NCBI GenBank assembly: GCA_900541985.1
Contig: UQLX01000001.1
Location: 62,001 to 126,000, forward strand
Direction: 5' to 3'
DNA from: an uncultured Blautia sp.
GTDB lineage: Bacteria > Bacillota > Clostridia > Lachnospirales > Lachnospiraceae
Length of the DNA stretch: 64,000 nucleotides
Below, piece after piece: positions 42,973 to 51,685 of the stretch. Numbering within the stretch: position 1 is the first letter of the stretch; the number at the start of each line of letters is the position of its first letter. The notes beneath the pieces were generated by a model that worked only from the letters and a program-made list of their open reading frames with translations, had not been told where the DNA came from and ran no database searches. The translations under genes and the position numbers were made by a program.

Positions 42973-44475
42973 ATGGCAAAATACGTGATGGCATTAGATG
43001 CGGGGACAACCAGTAACAGATGTATTTTGTTTAACGAAAAAGGGCAGATGTGCAGTGTCGCTCAGCGGGAATTCAGACAGATCTTTCCAAAGCCAGGATG
43101 GGTGGAGCATGATACCAATGAGATTTGGGCAAGTCAGCTGGGAGTAGCTGTGGAAGCTATGAACATGATCGATGCGTCAGCAGCAGATATTGCTGCGATT
43201 GGGATTACAAACCAGAGAGAGACAACGATCCTTTGGGATAAAAATACAGGGGAGCCGGTTTATAATGCCATAGTATGGCAGTGCCGCCGGACATCGGAAT
43301 ATTGTGATTCTTTGAAGGAAAAAGGCCTGACTGAGAAATTTCGAAAGAAAACAGGGCTGGTCATTGATGCTTATTTTTCAGCAACAAAGATTAAATGGAT
43401 TCTTGACAATGTGCCGGGCGTACGTGAGAGAGCGGAAAATGGCGACATTTTATTTGGTACAGTGGAAACCTGGCTGATCTGGAAACTGACAAAAGGAAAA
43501 GCTCATGTGACGGATTATTCCAATGCTGCCAGAACGATGCTTTTTAATATCAATACGCTGGAATGGGACGATGAAATACTGCAGGAACTGGATATTCCGG
43601 GAGCAATTCTGCCAAAAGTAATGCCAAGCAGCTGTGTATATGGAATGGTAGATCCGGCATTTCTGGGAGGGGAAATCCCTATTTCCGGAGCAGCGGGAGA
43701 TCAGCAGGCGGCTCTTTTTGGACAGACCTGTTTTCAGGCAGGAGATGCAAAAAGTACTTATGGGACAGGTTGTTTTCTTTTGATGAATACCGGAGAGAAA
43801 CTGGTATTTTCGGAAAATGGTCTGATCACAACGATTGCCTGGGGGCTGGATGGAAAAGTTACATATGCTTTGGAGGGTTCTGTTTTTGTAGCAGGCGCAG
43901 CCATACAATGGCTTCGTGATGAGATGCGGATTATTGATTCTGCAGAAGATTCTGAGTATATGGCAAAAAAAGTAAAAGACACTAACGGCTGTTATGTGGT
44001 TCCGGCATTTACCGGTCTGGGAGCGCCTTACTGGGATCAGTATGCGAGAGGAACAATTGTGGGTATTACCCGAGGCGTAAATAAGTATCATATTATACGG
44101 GCAACTCTGGAATCACTGGCATATCAGGTAAATGATGTTCTTGTCGCCATGAAAGCTGATTCCGGAATTGCACTTTCTTCTTTAAAGGTAGATGGAGGAG
44201 CCAGCGCGAATAATTTCCTGATGCAGACACAGTCAGATATTATCAATGTACCGGTGAACCGCCCTCAGTGTGTAGAGACAACAGCTATGGGAGCTGCATA
44301 TCTGGCCGGACTTGCAGTGGGGTATTGGAAGGATCTGGAGGATATAAAAAACAACTGGATGGTTGATCGGACTTTTGTTCCGGTTCTGGAAGAAAAGACA
44401 CGGACAGAGCGGATCCAGGGATGGAAAAAGGCAGTAAAATATGCTTACGGATGGGCGAAAAAGACAGAGAGATAA
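42973..44475 (+). CDS. glpK: Glycerol kinase
   Basis: 500-residue FGGY kinase that phosphorylates glycerol to sn-glycerol 3-phosphate. Signatures: N-terminal DAGTTSNRCILF phosphate loop, GWVEHD, the glycerol-specific QRETTILWDKNTG segment, YFSATKIKWILDN, the catalytic Asp in SGAAGDQQAALFGQ, and DGGASANNFLMQ. Length is typical. The ribosome site is weak (AAGGAC). No glycerol facilitator or glycerol-3-phosphate dehydrogenase gene adjoins. The integrative-element remnant begins just after it. Confidence 0.95.
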   Translation: MAKYVMALDAGTTSNRCILFNEKGQMCSVAQREFRQIFPKPGWVEHDTNEIWASQLGVAVEAMNMIDASAADIAAIGITNQRETTILWDKNTGEPVYNAIVWQCRRTSEYCDSLKEKGLTEKFRKKTGLVIDAYFSATKIKWILDNVPGVRERAENGDILFGTVETWLIWKLTKGKAHVTDYSNAARTMLFNINTLEWDDEILQELDIPGAILPKVMPSSCVYGMVDPAFLGGEIPISGAAGDQQAALFGQTCFQAGDAKSTYGTGCFLLMNTGEKLVFSENGLITTIAWGLDGKVTYALEGSVFVAGAAIQWLRDEMRIIDSAEDSEYMAKKVKDTNGCYVVPAFTGLGAPYWDQYARGTIVGITRGVNKYHIIRATLESLAYQVNDVLVAMKADSGIALSSLKVDGGASANNFLMQTQSDIINVPVNRPQCVETTAMGAAYLAGLAVGYWKDLEDIKNNWMVDRTFVPVLEEKTRTERIQGWKKAVKYAYGWAKKTER

Positions 44476-44534
44476 GACAAAAATCACCTAATTAATACTT
44501 ATTAAACACAACACATTATATTATACTGTAAAAA

Positions 44535-44921
44535 ATGAATCCGAAAAAGAAATTTTTGCAGGTAATCAAAATCGAAGTAAACGGTCAGGTGATACGTGAC
44601 ATATCAAATGAAAAAGACTCCGTTTATCAGGGACTCAGTGTCGTAGAAACGGGGGCTGCATCGGGAGAAGAAAAAGAGGTGAACAGAAATCTGTTTGAAC
44701 TGGATGAACTTCAAATAAAAGAATTTGAGGAAATAGGAGTAGTTTTCGGAATTATAGAAGTGACAGGAGATAAAAACAATCCTATGGAAAGACGGTACAG
44801 TGAAATCGCTTGTACAGATACGATTCCCGTAAAAACACCCAAAGGGGATGCGGCAGAAGATTCGATGAACGAATGTGGAGTGACCGGGGAACAGATGGAG
44901 CTTCTGAATACAGCGTATTGA
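44535..44921 (+). CDS. Hypothetical protein (uncertain)
   Basis: 128-residue acidic protein with no recognised family. It has regular charged and hydrophobic alternation (FEEIGVVFGIIEVTGDK) but no ribosome site. A promoter-like TTATTA-N17-TATACT at 44499-44527 would start transcription at or near the ATG, implying a leaderless message. The last residues run into the start of the HATPase fragment in another frame, so the C-terminus may be artificial. It may be the remodelled first part of the next gene. Confidence 0.4.
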   Translation: MNPKKKFLQVIKIEVNGQVIRDISNEKDSVYQGLSVVETGAASGEEKEVNRNLFELDELQIKEFEEIGVVFGIIEVTGDKNNPMERRYSEIACTDTIPVKTPKGDAAEDSMNECGVTGEQMELLNTAY

Positions 44922-45546
44922 TGAAACGCCTGTTCATAAGGCTGTGAGAGAAGCTTTTGTAAATCAGATCATACATGCAGATTATCTCCCTGATGCGGGT
45001 ACATTAAAAGTAATCAAGCGCTCGAATGAATTTGAATTTACGAATCCGGGAATCTTAAAACTTCCTGTGGAAGATATTTATCGTGGCGGTAATTCAAAAT
45101 CAAGGAATCCACGTATGCAGACGATGTTGAGAATGGTAGGATTTGGGGACAATGCCGGTTCCGGATTCCCAGCGATTCTTGCTACATGGAAAAATGCAGG
45201 GTGGATAGAACCTGTGTTGGAAGAGGATACTGGATTAAATCAGGTGACTCTGACGCTAAAAATGATTTCCAAGTCGCAGGAAGTACAAGGAAACTCTAAT
45301 CCAGAATCAATAGAAACGGCAGAAAAATTGACAGATAAAACCGTAGGATTAGAAGTAAATTTATCAGATCGTCATAAACAAATCTTGTCTCTCATGGATA
45401 CAAATGTAGAGTATAGTGCGGAAGAAATTGCAGAGTTTATTGGTCTGAAAGGCTCAAGAACAAGACAATTGTTAAAAGAACTGGCTGATAAAGGAAAAAT
45501 ATGCTTTACAGCAGCAACGAAAAATCGAAAATATAAAAAAATATAG
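44902..45546 (+). pseudogene. HATPase_c_4/AlbA-type regulator, 5'-truncated
   Basis: The frame carries VHKAVREAFVNQIIHADY, FTNPGILKLPVEDIYRGGNSKSRNP and GFGDNAGSGFPAI, which are the C-terminal ATPase-like signatures of AlbA_2 (Schlafen-like) DNA-binding proteins often found on mobile elements. A winged-helix tail (YSAEEIAEFIGLKGSRTRQLLKELADKG) completes it. The N-terminal AlbA domain (about 200 residues) is absent; the frame is open only from about 44902 and has no good start codon or ribosome site. Probably the surviving 3' half. Confidence 0.65.
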
Positions 45547-45563
45547 AAAAGTAAGAAATTCGT

Positions 45564-45611
45564 TCAAAAAATAAAGGCTCATAATCACCGTTGATAGGAG
45601 ATTGTGAGCCT
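45564..45611 (-). terminator. Terminator for the minus-strand gene at 45618
   Basis: 12-bp stem AGGCTCATAATC/GATTGTGAGCCT (one wobble), followed on the minus strand by TTTATTTTTTG. It lies 6 bases beyond the stop codon of the minus-strand frame. Confidence 0.7.
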
Positions 45612-45617
45612 GTTCTA

Positions 45618-45960
45618 TTATTGAGAAGGAGAAGTACGCCATTTCTTATGTGGGTCATATTTTCCACAACCATCACAAGTCTGTGGCCAGTTGATTTTCC
45701 ATTCAAAATACTTATCTCTGGTAATCACACCGGATTTCAGTTCATCCATCCGAACCACCCATTCTTTCAGAAAATCATTCAGAACCCCATAATTAAACCA
45801 CATACAGACAGGAGCATGGGCAGGCCAGCTATCGTTATCATGGTAGTAAACGGAAGTGTCTGCTACTTCATTGCATTTTTCACCAGGAAATTTCCGAGGA
45901 AGAAACAGGTGCAGGGCAGATGGATTAAATTCATCCAGCCAGAAATGATTATTGGAAGAC
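45618..45960 (-). pseudogene. Unidentified element gene, 5' end lost
   Basis: The last ~110 codons look coding: a hydrophilic, Trp- and Tyr-rich chain with KCNEVADTSVYYHDNDSWP, NYGVLNDFLKEWVVRMDEL and a Cys pair in TCDGCGKYDPHKKW. A terminator follows at the right place. Upstream the same frame runs on to 46112 but turns into Leu/Ile/Phe-rich sequence lacking coding character, with no start signal, and overlaps a plus-strand frame that resembles an excisionase tail. I take it as a 3' remnant; the family is unknown and the left border is approximate. Confidence 0.42.
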
Positions 45961-46016
45961 GTGTTCTTTATAACGTGGATAAGATAAAAAAATATCTTGA
46001 TGCAATGGCAGTGTAA
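45920..46016 (+). pseudogene. Possible excisionase C-terminal fragment
   Basis: The plus-strand frame ending at 46016 closes with IIGRRVLYNVDKIKKYLDAM, the kind of tail found in helix-turn-helix excisionases, and lies directly upstream of the integrase gene, the normal xis-int order. Upstream of about 45920 the frame does not look coding and the other strand carries another gene remnant. Confidence 0.35.
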
Positions 46017-46247
46017 TGAAAGATGAGAAGATAAAATACAACAACTTTCCTTCGGAATGAAAAGTAAAAAAGGGAAAATATTCCTGTAAAACAGGCAAAT
46101 AAAAATTAGCATTTTGCAGGAATTTACCCTTGGAAATCATAAAATATTATGTTAATCTGTGAGCAGATATCAGACAGTATATGACTGATACCGTCAGGAC
46201 AAAAATCATTCCGAATAACGAAAAATAAAGTGAAAGGAATGATTGAT

Positions 46248-47471
46248 ATGGCAAGAAAAGATAATAAAGGCAGAAATTTAAAAACAGGTGAATATCAGCG
46301 TCCGGATGGACGTTATGAGTATCGCTACAAGGATGAAATTACCGGAAAACGTAATTCGGTTTATGCAGCTGATCTGGCGAGTCTGCGAGAAATGGAAAAG
46401 AAGATCAATAAGGATATGGATGATCTGCTTATTACAGATTCATCAGTCAAGAAGCTGACCGTAAATACGTTGTTTGAGCGATACATGGCAACAAAGAATA
46501 TCAAGGAAAGAACGAAAAAGAATTATATACGTATGTGGGATTATCGGATACGAAATACTTTGGGAAATATTCGTGTTTTGGATTTTAAGACATCTCACGT
46601 AAGAACGTTCTTTTCCGCATTGTCAGATGAAGGACTGGCACACAGTACAATCAAAGGTCTTTATGGCTTATTGAATCCCAGTTTTGAACTGGCAGTGGAA
46701 GATGGGATTATCCGCAAGAATCCGGTAACAGGAACACTTGGAGATTATGGGACTCCGGCAAAGGAGAAAGAAGCACTGACGCTGGAGCAGCAGGAAAAAC
46801 TTCTGAAGTTTGTGGAACAGAGTAATGTGTATAAGCCTCATCTTCCAATGATGCAGGTTATGTTTGGGGCTTGCCTGAGAGTGAGTGAAACCATCGGATT
46901 AACCTGGTCAGATGTGGATATGAAGAATCGGGAGATTCATGTAGGTGGACAGCTTGTGTATTATGAAGGTGATGAAGGATATTGTTTCCATGATTCAGAA
47001 ACCAAAACGGATGCAGGAATCAGAAATATTCCTATGACACAGATGGTATATGATGCGTTCCGTAAGCAGAGAGAACTGAACCTAATGCTTGGTTTACAGA
47101 GTAATGTAGAGATAGGTGGACGCAGTGGATTCATCTTCAATACAAAGCATGGACGTCCGATTATGCCGGCGGGAGTGAACAGCTTTCTGAAAAACATTGT
47201 TAATGCCTATAATAAGAAAGAAAGCAAACTGGCAGAAGAAGAGAAGCGAGAGCCGGAGCTGATGCCGCCCATTTCATCGCATACCCTTCGTCATACGGGA
47301 TGTACCAGATTGGGTGAGAACAATGTCAATCCCAAAGTTATGCAGTATGTGATGGGTCACTCAGATGCACAGATCACAATGAATGTCTACAATCATATTG
47401 CAGAGAAGTCTCACGTGGAGAATGAGATGTCTAAAATGAACCTGCCGGAAACTGTACCTGCTGTGGTATAA
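46248..47471 (+). CDS. Tn916-type tyrosine integrase
   Basis: 407-residue site-specific recombinase. The N-terminal arm-binding domain begins RKDNKGRNLKTGEYQRPDGR as in Tn916 integrases; a core-binding domain (about 70-165) and the catalytic domain follow. Catalytic residues: Arg211 (CLRVSETIGLTW), His345 and Arg348 (HTLRHTG), His371 (MGHSDAQITM) and nucleophile Tyr381 (NVYNH). All are present, so it may be active. The ATG at 46248 has AAAGGA upstream; earlier in-frame starts lie within or before that site. Direct repeats just downstream are candidate arm sites. Confidence 0.93.
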   Translation: MARKDNKGRNLKTGEYQRPDGRYEYRYKDEITGKRNSVYAADLASLREMEKKINKDMDDLLITDSSVKKLTVNTLFERYMATKNIKERTKKNYIRMWDYRIRNTLGNIRVLDFKTSHVRTFFSALSDEGLAHSTIKGLYGLLNPSFELAVEDGIIRKNPVTGTLGDYGTPAKEKEALTLEQQEKLLKFVEQSNVYKPHLPMMQVMFGACLRVSETIGLTWSDVDMKNREIHVGGQLVYYEGDEGYCFHDSETKTDAGIRNIPMTQMVYDAFRKQRELNLMLGLQSNVEIGGRSGFIFNTKHGRPIMPAGVNSFLKNIVNAYNKKESKLAEEEKREPELMPPISSHTLRHTGCTRLGENNVNPKVMQYVMGHSDAQITMNVYNHIAEKSHVENEMSKMNLPETVPAVV

Positions 47472-47482
47472 ACCATAAGTTG

Positions 47483-47550
47483 TTGTCGTAAAATGTGGTA
47501 AGAAAATCAGACGAATATATTTTTCCAAAGATTTGTCGTAAAAATGTGGT
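47483..47550. repeat. Direct repeats after the integrase (arm-type or att region)
   Basis: TTGTCGTAAAATGTGGT (47483-47499) and the same sequence with one extra A (47533-47550), 50 bases apart. Their location between int and the next chromosomal gene suggests integrase arm-binding sites or the element end. A 7-bp inverted repeat TGTGAAG/CTTCACA follows at 47592-47620. Confidence 0.5.
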
Positions 47551-47637
47551 CAAATCAAGAAAATCGAGTGCGAAAGCAAGTGAAAAATCCCTGTGAAGTC
47601 CGTAAAATCAAGGCTTCACAAATTCTTCACAAAATAA

Positions 47638-47664
47638 TTAGCACTCAATGCTTGACAGTGCTAG
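47638..47664. promoter_or_regulatory. CIRCE-like heat-shock operator
   Basis: TTAGCACTC-N9-CAGTGCTAG: the left arm is a perfect CIRCE half and the right arm matches 7 of 9 bases of GAGTGCTAA. It overlaps the -35 of the clpB promoter, so HrcA repression is expected. Confidence 0.75.
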
Positions 47665-47680
47665 CAAAAAGTGATATGTT
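47652..47680 (+). promoter_or_regulatory. clpB promoter
   Basis: TTGACA and TATGTT with a 17-base spacer; the -35 lies inside the CIRCE-like repeat. Confidence 0.65.
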
Positions 47681-47768
47681 ATACAAGAACTAGAACAGCA
47701 AAATAAATATTGCTGCAGTTTTCAGGCAGCAATCCATTACTTTTTGTATAGATACAGGAGGAGAGCCT

Positions 47769-50363
47769 ATGAATATCAGTAAATTTACACAGAAATCCAT
47801 ACAGGCTGTTCAGGATCTGGAGAAGATCGCCTACGAATACGGGAATCAGGAGGTGGAACAGGAGCATCTTCTGTATGCACTTCTGACTCAGGAAGACAGC
47901 CTGATCCTTAAGCTCATCGAGAAGATGGAGATCAATAAGGAATATTTTATAAACACAGTGAAGAAAGCACTGGATGCCAGAGTGAAGGTCAGCGGAGGAG
48001 ATCTGCGGTTTGGACAGTATCTGAACAAAGCGCTGGTCAGTGCGGAGGATGAAGCAAAGGCAATGGGAGACGAGTATGTTTCCGTAGAGCATCTGTTTCT
48101 GTCTCTTCTGAAGCAGCCAAGCCCCGGCATGAAAAAAATCTTCGATGAATTCGGAATCACCCGGGAAAGATTTTTACAGGCACTTTCTACCGTAAGGGGA
48201 AATCAGAGGGTGGTCAGCGATAACCCGGAGGCAACTTATGATACTTTAAATAAATACGGAGAGGATCTGGTGGAAAAAGCCAGAAACCAGAAGCTGGATC
48301 CGGTGATCGGCCGTGATGCAGAAATCCGTAACATTGTCAGGATCCTTTCCCGTAAAACCAAAAACAACCCGGTTCTGATCGGTGAACCCGGTGTCGGCAA
48401 AACAGCTGCGATTGAAGGACTTGCACAGAGAATCGTGGCGGGAGATGTTCCGGAAGGACTGAAAAATAAAAAGATTTTTGCTCTGGACATGGGTGCGCTT
48501 GTTGCAGGAGCCAAATACAGAGGCGAGTTTGAGGAACGTCTGAAAGCGGTTCTTGAAGAAGTGAAAAAGAGCGAGGGAAACATCATTCTCTTTATTGACG
48601 AACTTCATCTGATTGTAGGTGCCGGCAAGACAGACGGTGCTATGGATGCTGGAAATATGCTGAAGCCTATGCTGGCAAGAGGAGAACTCCACTGTATTGG
48701 AGCAACGACTCTGGATGAATATCGTCAGTATATTGAAAAGGATGCAGCACTGGAACGTCGTTTTCAGCCGGTTATGGTAGACGAGCCTACAGTGGAGGAT
48801 ACGATTTCCATCCTTCGTGGACTGAAAGAACGTTATGAGGTATTCCATGGAGTAAAGATCACAGACAGTGCTCTTGTGGCAGCGGCAACTCTTTCTCACA
48901 GATATATTACAGACCGATTCCTTCCGGATAAGGCCATTGACCTGGTGGATGAAGCCTGCGCGCTGATCAAGACAGAGCTGGATTCCATGCCTACCGAGCT
49001 GGATGAACAGAGACGCAGGATCATGCAGATGGAGATCGAGGAGTCTGCCCTGAAAAAAGAAACGGATAATCTGAGTAAGGAACGACTGGCAGACCTCCAG
49101 AAGGAACTGGCAGATCTGCGGGATGTGTTTAACACACAGAAAGCACAGTGGGATAACGAGAAACATTCTGTAGAAAAGCTCCAGAAGCTCCGCGAGCAGA
49201 TCGAGGAAGTAAATAAACAGATTCAGAAAGCACAGCAGAGCTATGACCTGGAGAAGGCGGCAGAACTTCAGTACGGAGAGCTTCCAAGACTTCAGCAGCA
49301 GCTTGAGATCGAGGAGCGCAACACGAGAGAAAGCGGTCATCAGCTGGTGCATGAGGCAGTGACGGATGATGAGATCGCAAGGATCATTTCCAGATGGACA
49401 GGAATTCCTGTAACCAGACTGACAGAGGGCGAAAGAGCCAAGCTTCTTACATTGGAGAATGAGCTTCATAAACGCGTGATCGGTCAGGATGAGGGTGTAC
49501 GTCTGGTAACGGATGCGATCCTTCGTTCAAAAGCCGGAATCAAGGATCCCAGCAAGCCCATTGGTTCATTCCTGTTCCTTGGACCTACCGGTGTAGGTAA
49601 GACGGAACTGGCCAAGACTCTGGCAGCCACACTTTTTGATGATGAACAGAATATGGTTCGTATTGACATGAGTGAATATATGGAGAAATATTCCGTATCC
49701 CGCCTCATCGGAGCGCCTCCGGGATATGTAGGTTATGAAGAAGGCGGTCAGCTGACAGAGGCAGTGCGCCGGAAACCGTACAGCGTTGTGCTGTTTGATG
49801 AGATCGAAAAAGCCCATCCGGATGTATTTAATGTACTTCTTCAGGTACTGGATGACGGTCGAATCACGGATTCTCAGGGACGTACGGTAGACTTTAAGAA
49901 TACGATATTGATCATGACCTCCAACATCGGTTCCCCATACCTTCTGGATGGAATTGATGAAAACGGAGAGATTAAGCCGGAGGCACAGGATATGGTCATG
50001 AATGACCTGAGAGGACATTTCCGTCCGGAATTTTTGAACCGTCTTGACGAGATAATTCTGTTTAAACCCTTGACAAAAGATAATATTGGTAACATAGTAG
50101 ACCTGATGGTGGCAGAGCTGGATCAGCGTCTGTCCGACCAGGAGCTTTCCCTGACCCTGACAGAAGCAGCCAAGGCACAGGTGGTCGAAAACGGGTATGA
50201 CCCGGTATACGGCGCCCGCCCGCTGAAGCGTTACCTGCAGAATTATGTGGAGACACTTGCTGCGAAGAAAATTCTTTCCGGCGATGTCCATGCAGGAGAT
50301 ACGCTGGAACTGGATGTCCGGGATGGGAAGTTTATTATCAATGTAAAGGATGGTAACAGATGA
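47769..50363 (+). CDS. clpB: ATP-dependent disaggregase ClpB
   Basis: 864-residue Hsp100 chaperone that dissolves protein aggregates with the DnaK system. Order: N-domain (about 1-145), AAA+ module 1 with Walker A GEPGVGKT (205-212) and Walker B IILFIDELH, the long coiled-coil middle domain (about 400-525) typical of ClpB, and AAA+ module 2 with Walker A GPTGVGKT (about 605-612). It lacks the IGF loop used for ClpP docking. CAGGAGGA precedes the start. Its stop overlaps the next short gene. Confidence 0.96.
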   Translation: MNISKFTQKSIQAVQDLEKIAYEYGNQEVEQEHLLYALLTQEDSLILKLIEKMEINKEYFINTVKKALDARVKVSGGDLRFGQYLNKALVSAEDEAKAMGDEYVSVEHLFLSLLKQPSPGMKKIFDEFGITRERFLQALSTVRGNQRVVSDNPEATYDTLNKYGEDLVEKARNQKLDPVIGRDAEIRNIVRILSRKTKNNPVLIGEPGVGKTAAIEGLAQRIVAGDVPEGLKNKKIFALDMGALVAGAKYRGEFEERLKAVLEEVKKSEGNIILFIDELHLIVGAGKTDGAMDAGNMLKPMLARGELHCIGATTLDEYRQYIEKDAALERRFQPVMVDEPTVEDTISILRGLKERYEVFHGVKITDSALVAAATLSHRYITDRFLPDKAIDLVDEACALIKTELDSMPTELDEQRRRIMQMEIEESALKKETDNLSKERLADLQKELADLRDVFNTQKAQWDNEKHSVEKLQKLREQIEEVNKQIQKAQQSYDLEKAAELQYGELPRLQQQLEIEERNTRESGHQLVHEAVTDDEIARIISRWTGIPVTRLTEGERAKLLTLENELHKRVIGQDEGVRLVTDAILRSKAGIKDPSKPIGSFLFLGPTGVGKTELAKTLAATLFDDEQNMVRIDMSEYMEKYSVSRLIGAPPGYVGYEEGGQLTEAVRRKPYSVVLFDEIEKAHPDVFNVLLQVLDDGRITDSQGRTVDFKNTILIMTSNIGSPYLLDGIDENGEIKPEAQDMVMNDLRGHFRPEFLNRLDEIILFKPLTKDNIGNIVDLMVAELDQRLSDQELSLTLTEAAKAQVVENGYDPVYGARPLKRYLQNYVETLAAKKILSGDVHAGDTLELDVRDGKFIINVKDGNR

Positions 50364-50533
50364 TACCCAAGGACCCGGTAATTCTACTGAGTTATGTAAA
50401 CACACAGCTTCGGGATTATTATGAATCCCTGGAGGCACTCTGTACCTGCAGAGGTCTTAAAAAACAGGAACTGGTGGAGAAGCTTAAGTCTATAGATTAT
50501 GAGTATGATCAACAGACAAACCAGTTCATATAA
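50360..50533 (+). CDS. DUF4250 family protein
   Basis: 57-residue protein starting MIPKDPVILLSYVNTQLRDYY and ending IDYEYDQQTNQFI, the recognisable beginning and end of DUF4250, a short conserved protein of Clostridia with unknown function. It starts inside the clpB stop (ATGA), so translation depends on clpB and the gene is probably heat-shock induced along with it. Easy to miss because of its length. Confidence 0.85.
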   Translation: MIPKDPVILLSYVNTQLRDYYESLEALCTCRGLKKQELVEKLKSIDYEYDQQTNQFI

Positions 50534-50571
50534 GAAGCGGTTTCTTCCGGTTTGATTTTCGGGAGAGAAGG

Positions 50572-50612
50572 AAACTCTATGTGAATGGATCAACCATTTG
50601 TATAGAGTTTTT
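50572..50612 (+). terminator. Terminator of the clpB operon
   Basis: AAACTCTAT/ATAGAGTTT (9 bp) enclosing a second stem AATGG/CCATT, followed by a T-rich end (TTTTTC). Confidence 0.75.
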
Positions 50613-50655
50613 CTTATACTTTTTAAATAATACAGTTCTAAAAGGAGGGAAACAG

Positions 50656-51081
50656 ATGATAGAAACTACAGGTACACTGTTTAACAAACTGAATAATCGT
50701 AAAAATGGCGAGGCTCTTTTGAGCCAAAAACAGACGGCTCCTACCTGTGCCCGACTTTTGCGGGAAATACTGGAGAAAGCGAAAATGTCGGTTTCGGAAT
50801 GGATTGCCGGTGCAAATATCAGTAAATCATATGGATATCAAATACTGAGAGGAGAGCGGACGCCTGGACGGGATATATTACTGCGTACAGCACTTGTGGT
50901 GCAGCTTTCTCTGAAAGATACTCAGCGGTTGCTGGCGGTAGGGGGATGTGGAGCACTCTATCCAAAAGTGCGCCGGGATGCCGTAGTCATTTTTGCGCTC
51001 AACCAGAAAATGACCCTCCTGGAAACGGAAGAGCTGATTTCCTCCTTGCCGGAACGGAGTCTCTTTGACAAGGAGAAGTGA
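50656..51081 (+). CDS. Helix-turn-helix protein next to a kinase gene
   Basis: 141-residue protein. The central segment SVSEWIAGANISKSYGYQILRGERTPGRDILLRTAL reads as an XRE-like helix-turn-helix; the rest is helical. AAAGGAGGG precedes the ATG at 50656. The kinase gene begins 1 base after its stop. Pairs of such small HTH proteins with eukaryote-like Ser/Thr kinases are seen in Clostridia; here the kinase is broken, so the pair may be non-functional. Confidence 0.7.
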   Translation: MIETTGTLFNKLNNRKNGEALLSQKQTAPTCARLLREILEKAKMSVSEWIAGANISKSYGYQILRGERTPGRDILLRTALVVQLSLKDTQRLLAVGGCGALYPKVRRDAVVIFALNQKMTLLETEELISSLPERSLFDKEK

Positions 51082-51082
51082 T

Positions 51083-51685
51083 ATGAACGTAAGAGAAAAA
51101 TTTTTACAGGAATACCAGAGTCAGGTAATAGATTCTCTTAGACTTCCCCCTCTCCTGCATAGCCAGTATAGCACCTTATCTTGTTTAAAGGATGGAGAAC
51201 GGCAGGTATATCTTATACAGGATCGAGCAGGCTGGCCTGCAGTATTGAAAATGCAGCCTGCGGGACGAGAGGATGCCTTAAGACAAGAATATGATTTGCT
51301 ACAGGGGGTAAGTCATCCGCAAATTCCCCGCCCCTTGCTTTATCTGGAGTGGGAAGGAGTAGAGTATCTGGTTCGAGAATATGTGGAAGGCATTAGTCTT
51401 TATGAGCTGGTGACAGCTAAGGGGGCTCTTGCACCAGACAAAGTGCGGTCAATTGCCAAATCTCTGTGTCAGGTATTACACTATCTACATAGTCAGAGTC
51501 CGCCAGTTATATGTCGGGATGTGAAGCCTCAGAATGTAGTTTTGGATTCGTCTGGCTGCTGTCATCTCATAGATTTGGGAACTGCCCGCCGCCATCGGCC
51601 AGAAAAAAAGGGAGATACTGTGTTCCTGGGAACTCAGGCGACTGCTCCGCCAGAGCAATTTGGATACAATATGATTACCAACTGA
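51083..51685 (+). pseudogene. Ser/Thr protein kinase, truncated after the activation segment
   Basis: 200 residues covering the kinase N-lobe and half of the C-lobe: VAIK-type Lys56 (AVLK), the catalytic loop as CRDVKPQN with Asp146 and Asn151, the metal loop as DLG (Asp164) instead of DFG, and the APE equivalent APPEQFGY (188-195). The chain then ends with NMITN and a stop, missing helices F to I and any sensor domain. The following DNA belongs to another gene in another frame, so a deletion joined the two. Expected to be inactive or unstable. Confidence 0.72.

Larger units (their letters stand above)
44490..47560. mobile_element. Remnant of a Tn916-type integrative element
   Basis: Stretch with visibly higher A+T than its flanks between glpK and clpB. 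Contents: a decayed HATPase/AlbA-type protein, an unidentified minus-strand gene with its own terminator, a possible excisionase tail, and a complete-looking tyrosine integrase at the right end. Two copies of TTGTCGTAAAA(A)TGTGGT follow the integrase. No conjugation genes, relaxase or second att site were found, so the body seems lost. Borders are approximate. Confidence 0.6.

Noticed and set aside
45591..45919. Plus-strand frame preceding the excisionase-like tail
   Set aside because: Composition is not coding and it is antisense to a better-supported minus-strand gene with a terminator; only the last ~30 codons look real.
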